This document shows, piece by piece, positions 1 to 6,544 of a stretch of 9,354 bases of DNA. The notes beneath the pieces are model-generated. The model did no database searches. It was given only the letters and a program-made list of their open reading frames with translations, and had not been told where the DNA came from. A program made the translations under genes and the position numbers. Source of the stretch: JAPOQD01 sp964620555 (lineage in GTDB: Bacteria; Pseudomonadota; Gammaproteobacteria; Pseudomonadales; Halieaceae); contig CAZUGZ010000056.1 in NCBI GenBank assembly GCA_964620555.1, positions 1 to 9,354 on the forward strand. Direction: 5' to 3'. Each line of letters starts with the position of its first letter. The first letter of the stretch is position 1.

Positions 1-6
1 AGTCAT
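1..6 (-). CDS. Start of an unidentified minus-strand gene (first two codons only)
   Basis: On the minus strand an ATG (positions 6-4) followed by ACT runs off the left edge. It is preceded by GGGAG at 18-14 with 7 nt of spacing, which is a good ribosome-binding arrangement. The gene would lie about 120 bp downstream of the succinate-semialdehyde dehydrogenase on the same strand and could share its transcript. Only two codons (Met-Thr) are visible, so nothing can be said about the product. The call rests only on the SD-ATG geometry. Confidence 0.4.
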
Positions 7-13
7 CAGGTTT

Positions 14-18
14 CTCCC
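14..18 (-). promoter_or_regulatory. Ribosome-binding site for the gene leaving the left edge
   Basis: The minus strand reads GGGAG seven bases before an ATG at 6-4. This is the main reason for proposing that a gene starts there. Confidence 0.4.
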
Positions 19-33
19 GGTAGTCGATGTGGG

Positions 34-45
34 TGCACATGTGCA
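34..45. repeat. 12-bp perfect palindrome
   Basis: TGCACATGTGCA is perfectly self-complementary. It lies between the stop of the aldehyde dehydrogenase and the putative start codon at 6-4. It could be a regulator site for the gene leaving the window, but a single palindrome of this length also occurs by chance. Confidence 0.3.
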
Positions 46-125
46 ACAAATGCGGAGGGCATCATACGAATCGACTGTTTCTGCATTATTACGGTTGTAT
101 GAAGCTTTTATGACTGCCGCCGGCG

Positions 126-1616
126 CTATCGTGCCCCTGGGTCGTCGCCTGTGATTCCCCCCATGCACATGTATTTGATTTCCAGGTAGTCGTCCATGCC
201 GTATTTGGAGCCTTCCCGGCCGGCCCCGGATTCCTTGACGCCACCAAAGGGCGCCATTTCATTGGAAATCAGACCTTCGTTGATGCCGACGATACCGTAG
301 TCCAATCCTTCGGCTACCCGCCATACACGGCCGACATCGCGACTGTAGAAATAACAGGCCAGCCCAAATTCCGTATCGTTGGCCATCCGAATAGCCTCGG
401 TTTCGGTGCGAAATTTGAATAACGGCGCGACCGGGCCAAAGATCTCCTCCCGGAAAACCCGCATCTGATCATCGACACCGGTCAGAATAGTGGGTTCGAC
501 AAAACTGCCGCCCAATCGGGAGCGCCCGCCAGTCACCAGGGTGGCGCCGTTGGCCAGTGCCTCATCAATCATTGCGCAGACATCGTCGGCAGCCGTGGTA
601 TCGATCAGCGGGCCAATGGTGGTGCCACTTTCAAAACCGTCCCCTACGCGTAGGTCATCGACCGCTGCCTTCAATTTCGCCGCAAATTCTTGGTACACGC
701 CTTCCTGCACCAGCAGGCGATTGGCACAGACACAGGTCTGGCCGGCATTGCGATACTTGGATGCCATGGCGCCGGCGACCGCGGCATCCAGGTCGGCATC
801 GTCGAAAACGATAAACGGCGCATTGCCGCCCAGTTCCATCGAAGTGCGTTTCACCGTCTGCGCACATTCCCGGATGAGCTGTTTCCCCACCGCTGTGGAG
901 CCGGTAAAGGTGACCTTGCGCACGCTGGGGTTGGAGGTCAATTCTGCGCCGATTTCAGCGGTACGGCCGGCGACGATGTTGACGACCCCGGCGGGTACGC
1001 CGGCACGCTGCGCCAATTCCGCCATGGCATAGGCGGATAAGGGGGTGGCGTTCGCCGGTTTACAGACGACACTGCAACCGGCGGCCAGGGCCGGGCCAAT
1101 TTTTCGGGTCAGCATGGCATTGGGGAAATTCCAGGGAGTTATACAGGCCACCACGCCCACGGGCTGTTTGATGCAGACTACCCGCCGGTCCGACGCCGGC
1201 GGGGGAATCACGTCACCGTAAACCCGTTTCGCCTCTTCGGCAAACCACTCGACATAGCTGGCACCGTAGGCGATTTCACCCATCGCTTCGGCCAGGGGCT
1301 TGCCCTGCTCAGCGGTGATTATCTTCGCCAGGTCCTTCTGGTTTTCCATCATCAGATCAAACCAGCGTCGCAACAGGGCGGATCGTTGTTTCACGGTTTT
1401 CTGTTGCCAGGCAGCCATGGCGGACTCGGCCGCTTCGATCGCGCGGCGGGTTTCCGCCGTGCCGCAGTTGGCGACCCCGGCGACGACCTCATTGCTCGAC
1501 GGATTCAGCACATCGAGAGTTTCGCCACTATCGGCGTCGGTCCATGCACCGCCGATAAAGGCCTGTGTTTTCAATAGCGACGGGTCGCGTAGTTGGTCCT
1601 GAAGTTGATTGTTCAC
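126..1616 (-). CDS. gabD: NAD(P)+-dependent succinate-semialdehyde dehydrogenase
   Basis: The 496-residue protein belongs to the aldehyde dehydrogenase superfamily and most resembles GabD (E. coli GabD is 482 aa), which oxidises succinate semialdehyde to succinate in the GABA shunt. Visible landmarks are PWNF with the oxyanion Asn163, the cofactor-binding VCKPA (Lys186), FTGS at 237-240, the general base Glu261 in MELGG, the nucleophile Cys295 in GQTC, EEIFGP around 391, and a C-terminal GREGSKYGMDDYLEIKYMC (467-485) that is a strong succinate-semialdehyde dehydrogenase signature. The start is a GTG at 1616 with only a weak GGGAAA upstream, but the N-terminus aligns in length with the family. 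It is transcribed divergently from the acyl-CoA ligase. No gabT or regulator is visible inside the window. A related semialdehyde substrate such as glutarate semialdehyde is possible. Family certainty is high and substrate certainty moderate. Confidence 0.93.
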   Translation of the reverse strand: MNNQLQDQLRDPSLLKTQAFIGGAWTDADSGETLDVLNPSSNEVVAGVANCGTAETRRAIEAAESAMAAWQQKTVKQRSALLRRWFDLMMENQKDLAKIITAEQGKPLAEAMGEIAYGASYVEWFAEEAKRVYGDVIPPPASDRRVVCIKQPVGVVACITPWNFPNAMLTRKIGPALAAGCSVVCKPANATPLSAYAMAELAQRAGVPAGVVNIVAGRTAEIGAELTSNPSVRKVTFTGSTAVGKQLIRECAQTVKRTSMELGGNAPFIVFDDADLDAAVAGAMASKYRNAGQTCVCANRLLVQEGVYQEFAAKLKAAVDDLRVGDGFESGTTIGPLIDTTAADDVCAMIDEALANGATLVTGGRSRLGGSFVEPTILTGVDDQMRVFREEIFGPVAPLFKFRTETEAIRMANDTEFGLACYFYSRDVGRVWRVAEGLDYGIVGINEGLISNEMAPFGGVKESGAGREGSKYGMDDYLEIKYMCMGGITGDDPGAR

Positions 1617-1645
1617 AGTCTGGGTTTCCCGTTGTTTTGATTCGG

Positions 1646-1662
1646 CCTGAGTTCGCCTCAGG
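1646..1662. repeat. Short hairpin in the leader of the dehydrogenase gene
   Basis: CCTGAG (1646-1651) and CTCAGG (1657-1662) are perfect complements around a 5-nt TTCGC loop, about 30 nt upstream of the dehydrogenase GTG. No T-tract follows on either strand, so it is not an obvious terminator. It may be a leader hairpin or chance. Confidence 0.3.
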
Positions 1663-1802
1663 GCTACGGTCTACAGATTATCCTGCCGCCGGGCACCATG
1701 ACAATTCAACCGTCCAATCGGTGCCTGGTTCCAAAGATGAATTTCACTGCTGTACCATACGTTTTCATGAGAAAGCGAGCCGCGTTCGAACATCGCGATC
1801 CG

Positions 1803-1836
1803 GACCCGGGTCGGTACCGCCTGGTGGGAGGTACCG
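1803..1836. promoter_or_regulatory. Palindrome cluster upstream of the acyl-CoA ligase, possible operator
   Basis: GACCCGGGTC (1803-1812) is a perfect 10-bp palindrome. It abuts an inverted repeat with 7-bp arms, CGGTACC (1812-1818) and GGTACCG (1830-1836), separated by 11 nt. The cluster ends about 75 nt before the ligase ATG, a distance suited to an operator or a structured leader. No specific regulator can be named. Confidence 0.35.
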
Positions 1837-1900
1837 GCGAAAAACCTGGTTCGCAGCGCGCAACAGCTTTTTTGGTTTCGCTGTAACCGGCGCAATAGTG

Positions 1901-1905
1901 AGGAG
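1901..1905 (+). promoter_or_regulatory. Ribosome-binding site that selects the ligase start
   Basis: AGGAG is followed by two consecutive ATG codons. The first (1908) is only 2 nt away and too close, while the second (1911) has 5 nt of spacing. The resulting N-terminus, MQGLIQDSPL, also matches the family pattern better. Confidence 0.6.
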
Positions 1906-1910
1906 TAATG

Positions 1911-3563
1911 ATGCAAGGCCTGATACAGGATTCCCCGTTGACCATACAGATGATCATGCACCACGCAAACACCGAGTTTCCCGACCGCGAAGTGGTGTCG
2001 CTACAGGATGATGGTACCGTTCATCGCAGTTCCTACGCGGAGTGTTTCGAGCGTGCGCGCATGCTGGCCAGCGCCCTTCATTCACTCGGAGCGCAGACGG
2101 GCGAACGCATCGCCACCATTGCCTGGAACCACTACCGTCACTTTGAGATGTACTATGCCTGCAACTGTTCCGGGTTGGTCTGCCATACCCTCAATCCACG
2201 CCTGTTCAGCGAACAGTTGAAGTTCATCATCAATGACGCCCAGGATCGCTGGATTATGGTCGATACGGATTTTCTTCCGTTGCTTGAGTCGATCATCGAC
2301 GACTGCCCCTCGATCGAGGGTGTGGTGGTACTGGCCGATATCGGTTATCGCTACGACGGGAGTTTGCCCGATGTCATGGTCTACGAGGAACTCGTTTCCC
2401 AGGCGGACCCGGCTTACCAGTGGCCGCCGCTGGATGAGCGCCAGGCATGCCAGTTGTGCTACACCTCGGGCACCACCGGCAACCCGAAAGGTGTTCTGTA
2501 CTCCCACCGCGCGCTGACCATTCACACCTTTGCAACGCCCCAGCCCGATGTGTTCAGTGTCTCCAGCGAGGATGTGGTGCTACCCATCGTACCCATGTTT
2601 CACGCCAATTGCTGGAGCATGCCGTACACCTGCCCTTCGGTGGGAGCGAAGCTGGTTCTGCCGGGCTCCAGACTGGCGGACGCGGCAAGCCTCTCCAGGT
2701 TGATCGAGGCAGAGGAAGTGACCCTGGCGCTCGGCGTGCCCACCGTATGGTTGGCCATGCTCACTCATATGAACGAACGAGACATTACCCTCGGGTGTCT
2801 CAGGAAAGTGGCAGTAGGGGGAACGGCGCCACCGGTATCACTGATCCGGGGTCTGGAACAGCGGGGCATCCAGTTGCAGCAGCTTTGGGGTATGACCGAA
2901 ACCAGCCCCCTGGGTGTTGCGAACAGTCCGCGGCCGGGGCTGGTATTGGCCGATGAAGAGGCCCGGCTCCAGCACGCGGCCAAGCAGGGCAGGGCCGTCT
3001 TTGGGGTGCAGATCAAGATTACCGATGACGAGGGCAACGATCTTCCACGTGACGGCGAGGCCGTTGGTACGCTCAAGATACGCGGGCCCTGGGTCATCGA
3101 GCGCTACCTGGGGATGACCGAATCCGCTTGCGATGAAGATGGCTGGTTCGACACGGGCGACGTCGCCACCATCGATCCCCTGGGTTATGTGCAGATTACT
3201 GATCGGGCAAAAGATCTGATCAAATCCGGCGGCGAGTGGATCAGTTCCATCGAGGTTGAAAATCTGGCGATGGGGTGTCCCGGGGTGGCCGAGGCCACGG
3301 TGATTGGTGTTCACCATGACAAATGGGATGAGCGGCCATTGCTGGTGGCGGTGAAAGAGGCCGGTAGCGAGGTTAGCGGGGATGATATCCGCGCCTATCT
3401 GGCCGACAAGATTGCCAGGTGGTGGATGCCGGATGACGTAGTGTTCGTCGACGAACTGCCCCATACGGGCACAGGTAAACTCGACAAGAAAGTGGTACGC
3501 GAGCAGTTCAGCAGTTACCAGTTGCCCACGTCCTTCCAGGAAACCGGAAATGAGAAGCACTGA
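1911..3563 (+). CDS. Acyl-CoA ligase, medium-chain fatty acid / DmdB-like (AMP-binding)
   Basis: This 550-residue member of the ANL superfamily activates a carboxylic acid with ATP to an acyl-adenylate and transfers it to CoA. All core motifs are present: the phosphate loop YTSGTTGNPKG (184-194), WGMTET (326-331), WFDTGD with the ribose-binding Asp417, the hinge region DRAKDLIKSGGEWIS (431-445), and the catalytic Lys523 in GTGK. The sequence around VPMFHANCWSMPY, WGMTETSPLG and HHDKWDERPLL is that of the medium-chain acyl-CoA synthetase group that includes the methylmercaptopropionate-CoA ligase DmdB (about 540 aa). The true substrate (a medium-chain acid, methylmercaptopropionate or another) cannot be decided. 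No dmdC or dmdD partner is visible. The start at 1911 is chosen by SD spacing, and an ATG at 1908 would add one Met. The 3' end overlaps the amidase gene by 14 nt. Confidence 0.92.
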   Translation: MQGLIQDSPLTIQMIMHHANTEFPDREVVSLQDDGTVHRSSYAECFERARMLASALHSLGAQTGERIATIAWNHYRHFEMYYACNCSGLVCHTLNPRLFSEQLKFIINDAQDRWIMVDTDFLPLLESIIDDCPSIEGVVVLADIGYRYDGSLPDVMVYEELVSQADPAYQWPPLDERQACQLCYTSGTTGNPKGVLYSHRALTIHTFATPQPDVFSVSSEDVVLPIVPMFHANCWSMPYTCPSVGAKLVLPGSRLADAASLSRLIEAEEVTLALGVPTVWLAMLTHMNERDITLGCLRKVAVGGTAPPVSLIRGLEQRGIQLQQLWGMTETSPLGVANSPRPGLVLADEEARLQHAAKQGRAVFGVQIKITDDEGNDLPRDGEAVGTLKIRGPWVIERYLGMTESACDEDGWFDTGDVATIDPLGYVQITDRAKDLIKSGGEWISSIEVENLAMGCPGVAEATVIGVHHDKWDERPLLVAVKEAGSEVSGDDIRAYLADKIARWWMPDDVVFVDELPHTGTGKLDKKVVREQFSSYQLPTSFQETGNEKH

Positions 3564-4557
3564 CGGGACCGCTGCCGTGGCCCGTGCCAGGGCCCTGCAA
3601 TCCCACGGGCGCTGCCGTGAAACCCTGAGAACGATTTCGGGTACGGGAATTGCCGTTCTGGTTTCATTGGTGCTTGCCGGCTGCGGTCCCCTGCGCTTCG
3701 TCGATGTGGCCTCGGAGAATCACGGTGGCCGCGTCGAGCAACTGGTTTTTCACTACACCAGCACAGGATTCGCCGAATCGCTTCGCCTCCTGACGCAGCG
3801 CACCGGTCGTCCGGTCAGCGCGCATTATCTGGTGCCGGAAAACGGCGATCCCTCCTATCCGGGGAGGAGATTGCGCGTATACCGGCTGGTGGATGAGGGA
3901 CGCAGCGCCTGGCATGCCGGACGGAGCTACTGGCGCGGCGAGAGAGGGCTAAACGGGAGTTCCATCGGCATTGAGGTCGTGCAGCAACCGGAATGTTCGG
4001 CCACTGAATTTCCGATGCCGCGGGAGAGCTGCTTTTTTCTCGATTTTGACCCGGAGCAGATCGACCTGGTCATAGAACTGGCCCTCGACATCCTCGAGCG
4101 CCACCCGAACATCGATCCTGTCGACGTGGTCGGACATGCCGATATCGCACCCGACCGGCGCGTGGACCCGGGGCCGGCATTTCCGTGGCGCCGGCTTCAC
4201 GAACATGGCATCGGCGCCTGGTATGACGATGACACCGTCGCCAGATACCTGGCGCGTTTCGAGATCAGGCCACCGCACATCGCGCAACTGCAGCGGGCGC
4301 TCAGGGCCTACGGTTACGACATTGAAGACAGCGGCGAAATCGATTACAGAACGGGCGTTGTACTGCGGGCGTTTCAGATGCATTTTCGACCTTCGGACTA
4401 TTCCGGAGTACCGGATGCCGAAACGGCGGCCATCCTGTTTGCCTTGCTGGAGAAGTACCAGCCCGAGGTACTTGCGTGCCATACAAACCTGAGGATCGAT
4501 CCGTGCCGGCAAGACACCGCGGGAGGTACAGCGGAACAGCAAATCGTGCGCCCTTAG
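3550..4557 (+). CDS. amiD: AmiD-like N-acetylmuramoyl-L-alanine amidase lipoprotein
   Basis: The 335-residue zinc amidase cleaves the MurNAc-L-Ala bond of murein and should act at the outer membrane. A hydrophobic stretch ends in the lipobox LAGC with Cys45 as the lipidated residue. The Amidase_2 domain (about 62-222) shows the zinc ligands His68 (VFHYT), His196 (GHADIAP) and Asp206 (DPGPAFPW), and catalytic Glu142 (SIGIE). A peptidoglycan-binding domain follows (about 243-303, with AFQMHFRP). The match to E. coli AmiD runs through ALLEKY, after which 32 extra residues follow. The lysine usually two residues before the Asp ligand is Arg204 here. The ATG at 3550 lies inside the upstream ligase gene with AGGAAA 6 nt before it, which suggests translational coupling. 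The n-region is long (about 30 aa), so GTG at 3577 is an alternative start. The stop codon TAG is formed by bases 8-10 of the following tRNA gene. Confidence 0.9.
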   Translation: MRSTDGTAAVARARALQSHGRCRETLRTISGTGIAVLVSLVLAGCGPLRFVDVASENHGGRVEQLVFHYTSTGFAESLRLLTQRTGRPVSAHYLVPENGDPSYPGRRLRVYRLVDEGRSAWHAGRSYWRGERGLNGSSIGIEVVQQPECSATEFPMPRESCFFLDFDPEQIDLVIELALDILERHPNIDPVDVVGHADIAPDRRVDPGPAFPWRRLHEHGIGAWYDDDTVARYLARFEIRPPHIAQLQRALRAYGYDIEDSGEIDYRTGVVLRAFQMHFRPSDYSGVPDAETAAILFALLEKYQPEVLACHTNLRIDPCRQDTAGGTAEQQIVRP

Positions 4558-4624
4558 CTCAGCAGGATAGAGTACCTGGCTTCGAACCAGGTGGTCGGGA
4601 GTTCGAGTCTCTCAGGGCGCGCCA
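4548..4624 (+). tRNA. tRNA-Arg (anticodon UCG)
   Basis: A complete cloverleaf folds by eye. The acceptor stem GCGCCCT (4548-4554) pairs perfectly with AGGGCGC (4614-4620). The D stem is GCTC/GAGT. The anticodon stem CCTGG/CCAGG (4575-4579 / 4587-4591) closes the loop CTTCGAA, giving anticodon TCG at 4582-4584. The T stem GGGAG/CTCTC has a TTCGAGT loop. The discriminator is G4621 and CCA is encoded (4622-4624). The body closely resembles E. coli argU (tRNA-Arg UCU), including the acceptor stem, but the anticodon reads CGA. Its first 10 bases overlap the end of the amidase gene. No separate promoter or terminator is evident, so it may be co-transcribed with the amidase. Confidence 0.95.
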
Positions 4625-4638
4625 TCTCATGAACTATC

Positions 4639-4660
4639 GGGGTCAGGCCTTGCATTTGAC
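4639..4660 (+). repeat. Possible REP / Y1-transposase-associated repeat unit
   Basis: The 22 bp beginning GGGGTCAGG and ending GCATTTGAC, directly after the tRNA, resemble from memory a short sequence found in many proteobacterial genomes next to REP-associated tyrosine (Y1) transposases. Only one copy is in the window, so repetition cannot be shown here. The call rests on recollection of the motif and is tentative. Confidence 0.3.
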
Positions 4661-4750
4661 GTTGATCGGGCAGGCGCGTTCACAGGCCGGATCTGCAGGG
4701 TTGAGAAAATCAGATATTGGGTGTGCAATGCAACAGGCTTGAGGCAGGAA

Positions 4751-4888
4751 GTGAGGATTTTCCTGGATACCAGTGTGCTGGTGTCCGGCATGTGCAGTCA
4801 TCCGCTTTCCGGGCAGTTCGACACGAGTGCAAAGTCCTGTACGGCGCTGCGAATGCAGGAAAATGAAAAATCCCATTGGCGGCCTTGA
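4751..4888 (+). pseudogene. 5' remnant of a PIN-domain (VapC-like) gene
   Basis: A GTG at 4751, with GAGG six bases upstream, opens a 45-residue frame that begins VRIFLDTSVLVSGMCSHPLS. This is the typical first strand and helix of PIN-domain ribonucleases, with the conserved acidic Asp6 in FLDTSVL. After about residue 21 the sequence no longer looks like a PIN domain and stops at 4886-4888, so the other acidic residues of the active site are missing. Intact PIN proteins are about 120-150 aa. No antitoxin gene is seen upstream. It is best read as the remnant of a toxin-antitoxin or related gene, though a chance match over 15-20 residues cannot be excluded. Confidence 0.45.
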
Positions 4889-4927
4889 AATTCCCTGACC
4901 CGGAAACATCTGGTAACCAGGAGTGCA

Positions 4928-5950
4928 ATGGCAATGAAAGTGGCAATGTTCGGTTCCATAGCCAGCCCACCCGATGGTGAGCATATCGAAGAGCGGCTGG
5001 AGGAAATCTGTAGGGAGGCGGTGCTGGCCGAGAGCTGCGGCTTCGACGGTATATTTTTTGGCGAACACCACCAGGACAAAAAAGGCTATCTGCCATCGCC
5101 ACTGATCGTGGCGGCAAATGTCGCCGGGCGAACCGGTACGCTGAAAGTCGGCACCAACCTCGTGTTGTTGCCGCTACACCATCCCATCAAGGTCGCGGAA
5201 GATGCTGCATCGTTGGATGTCATGTCTCACGGGCGCCTGATTCTCGGCGTCGGACTTGGCTACCTGCAGCGCGACCTCGCGACCTTTGGTATCCCCAGCA
5301 AAGATCGCGTGGGGCGATTTGAAGAAGCGATCAGCATTCTGCGCAAGGCCTGGAGCGGTGAAGTGTTTTCGCATCACGGAAGCCATTACCATATTCCCGA
5401 CACACAGGTGTTGCCACGCCCCTCGCAAAGACCCGGCCCGCCGATTTGGACCGGTGCGGTAGAACCGCCCGCTGTAAAGCGTGCAGGCCGCATCAGTGAT
5501 GGCTGGATTACGGCTCCGGGCCTGCCGATGGATTTTGCCAGAGAGTGTGCCGGGTTGTACCGGGAGGAAACGGCAAAGGCTGGCAGAAAGGCAACGGTAG
5601 TAATTATGCGCGATGCCTGGGTCGCAGCGTCACGCGCCGAAGCCGAGCGACTGATGGCCGGGGAACTCGAAACGGCGTACAAATATTATTTTGCCGGCGG
5701 GCAGCACCGGCTCTTCAAGGGCATGCCAACCGAAACGGACATCACGTTCAACAATATCGACAGGGATGAACGGCTCGTAATTGGCACACCGGACGAATGC
5801 ATTGAAAAATTGTATCGCTGGCGCGAGGAGGTCGGCGCGGACTACTTTATCCTGCGATTCCGCCAGGCCCATTCCGGTGGACCTCCGCATTCCGAAACGA
5901 TGAAAGCGATAGAACTGTTTGGTTCGAAGGTATTGCCACAACTCAAATAA
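4928..5950 (+). CDS. LLM-class (luciferase-like) flavin- or F420-dependent oxidoreductase
   Basis: The 340-residue TIM-barrel protein belongs to the bacterial luciferase-like family, whose members use FMNH2 or coenzyme F420. Family features are the N-terminal strand KVAMFGS, FGEHHQ (44-49), the stretch from PLHHPIKVAEDAASLDVMS to HGRLILGVGLGY (82-112), GRFEEAISILRKAW (129-142), PPIWTGAVEPPAVKRAGRISDGW (171-193), and a C-terminal GTPDECIEKLYRW. The length is normal for a single-subunit LLM enzyme. AGGAG at 4919-4923 lies 4 nt before ATG 4928 and 10 nt before an in-frame ATG at 4934, so the protein may begin two residues later. A Ddn-like protein gene follows 132 bp downstream on the same strand. 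The substrate cannot be inferred, and motifs alone do not separate FMN from F420 use. Confidence 0.88.
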   Translation: MAMKVAMFGSIASPPDGEHIEERLEEICREAVLAESCGFDGIFFGEHHQDKKGYLPSPLIVAANVAGRTGTLKVGTNLVLLPLHHPIKVAEDAASLDVMSHGRLILGVGLGYLQRDLATFGIPSKDRVGRFEEAISILRKAWSGEVFSHHGSHYHIPDTQVLPRPSQRPGPPIWTGAVEPPAVKRAGRISDGWITAPGLPMDFARECAGLYREETAKAGRKATVVIMRDAWVAASRAEAERLMAGELETAYKYYFAGGQHRLFKGMPTETDITFNNIDRDERLVIGTPDECIEKLYRWREEVGADYFILRFRQAHSGGPPHSETMKAIELFGSKVLPQLK

Positions 5951-6082
5951 TCAGAACCAGTCCAAAAACATCCACAGTCGCGGCGGCCATGTAATTTGAG
6001 ACAGGTCCCGGAGAAATTTCCCGCCGAATAAAGTAAGGTACTCAAACCACTTATAGGGCAGCATAAACCAGGACGATGAACA

Positions 6083-6544
6083 ATGAGCGACTACGTACTA
6101 CCCGAAGGCATGCCTGACTGGATAAAAAAACATACCCAGGCCTATCTTGAAAATGGCAGCTCCGCCCACAACTGGGACGCCGCCCCAGGCGGTTATGATG
6201 GTGAGTTTGACACCTTGCTTTTATTTACCACCGGACGGAAGTCCAGCAAAACATTTGTCTCGCCGGTAATTTACCAGGCTACAGACGAGGGCGGTTATTG
6301 CATTGTCGCCTCAAAAGGCGGCGCACCCCAAAACCCCTCCTGGTTTCTGAACCTGAAAGCCAGCCCTGCAACTGAAATCCAGGTAAAAAACGAGCGAATA
6401 GCCGTGAAGGCCAGGATTACCGAGGGGGAAGAGCGAGAGAAACTCTGGCAGATCATGGCCAATTACTACCCGGGCTATGAAGCGTATCAGAAGCGTACCC
6501 CGCGTCAGATCCCGGTGGTGATTCTCGAGCCCACTTCCCTGTAG
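6083..6544 (+). CDS. Ddn-like nitroreductase/quinone reductase family protein (deazaflavin-dependent type)
   Basis: The 153-residue protein fits the split-barrel family of Mycobacterium tuberculosis Ddn, whose characterised members use reduced F420 to reduce quinones or nitro compounds. The supporting segments occur in family order: LLLFTTGRKSSKTFVSPVIY (45-64), IVASKGGAPQNPSWFLNLKA (74-93), a GEEREKLW segment (115-122), and YPGYEAYQKRTPRQIPVVIL (129-148). The length is typical. The ATG at 6083 has AGGA at 6070-6073 with 9 nt of spacing. Its context, after a luciferase-like gene, is consistent with F420-linked redox, but no F420 biosynthesis gene (cofC, cofD, cofE, fbiC) is in the window. Some relatives bind other cofactors, so cofactor use is inference. 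The 3' end overlaps a minus-strand gene remnant. Confidence 0.85.
   Translation: MSDYVLPEGMPDWIKKHTQAYLENGSSAHNWDAAPGGYDGEFDTLLLFTTGRKSSKTFVSPVIYQATDEGGYCIVASKGGAPQNPSWFLNLKASPATEIQVKNERIAVKARITEGEEREKLWQIMANYYPGYEAYQKRTPRQIPVVILEPTSL

Larger units (their letters stand above)
1617..1910. other. Divergent intergenic region between the dehydrogenase and the acyl-CoA ligase
   Basis: I find no convincing gene here. Short open frames exist on both strands but have no recognisable motifs. The region must contain the leaders of both divergent genes. It holds a small hairpin (1646-1662) and a palindrome cluster (1803-1836). I could not pick a confident sigma70 promoter for either direction. Confidence 0.6.
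4625..4927. other. Non-genic stretch downstream of the tRNA with remnants
   Basis: About 300 bp between the tRNA and the luciferase-like gene contain no intact gene. It carries a motif that recalls REP/transposase-associated repeats (4639-4660) and a truncated PIN-domain reading frame (4751-4888). The longer minus-strand frames here overlap the luciferase-like gene and have no recognisable motif. A tRNA followed by remnants is a common result of past integration events. Confidence 0.5.

Noticed and set aside
490..1032. 180-residue open frame on the plus strand
   Set aside because: It is antisense to the well-supported succinate-semialdehyde dehydrogenase and has low-complexity Ala/Ser/Pro-rich sequence.
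1646..1662. Hairpin considered as an intrinsic terminator
   Set aside because: There is no T-tract on either strand after the stem, and it sits in a divergent leader where no gene ends.
2838..3560. 240-residue open frame on the minus strand
   Set aside because: It lies wholly antisense to the acyl-CoA ligase, whose motifs are complete. It has no recognisable motif or SD and is a shadow of a GC-rich gene.
4643..5117. Overlapping minus-strand frames in the region after the tRNA
   Set aside because: Most of their length is antisense to the start of the luciferase-like gene, and the sequences show no domain.
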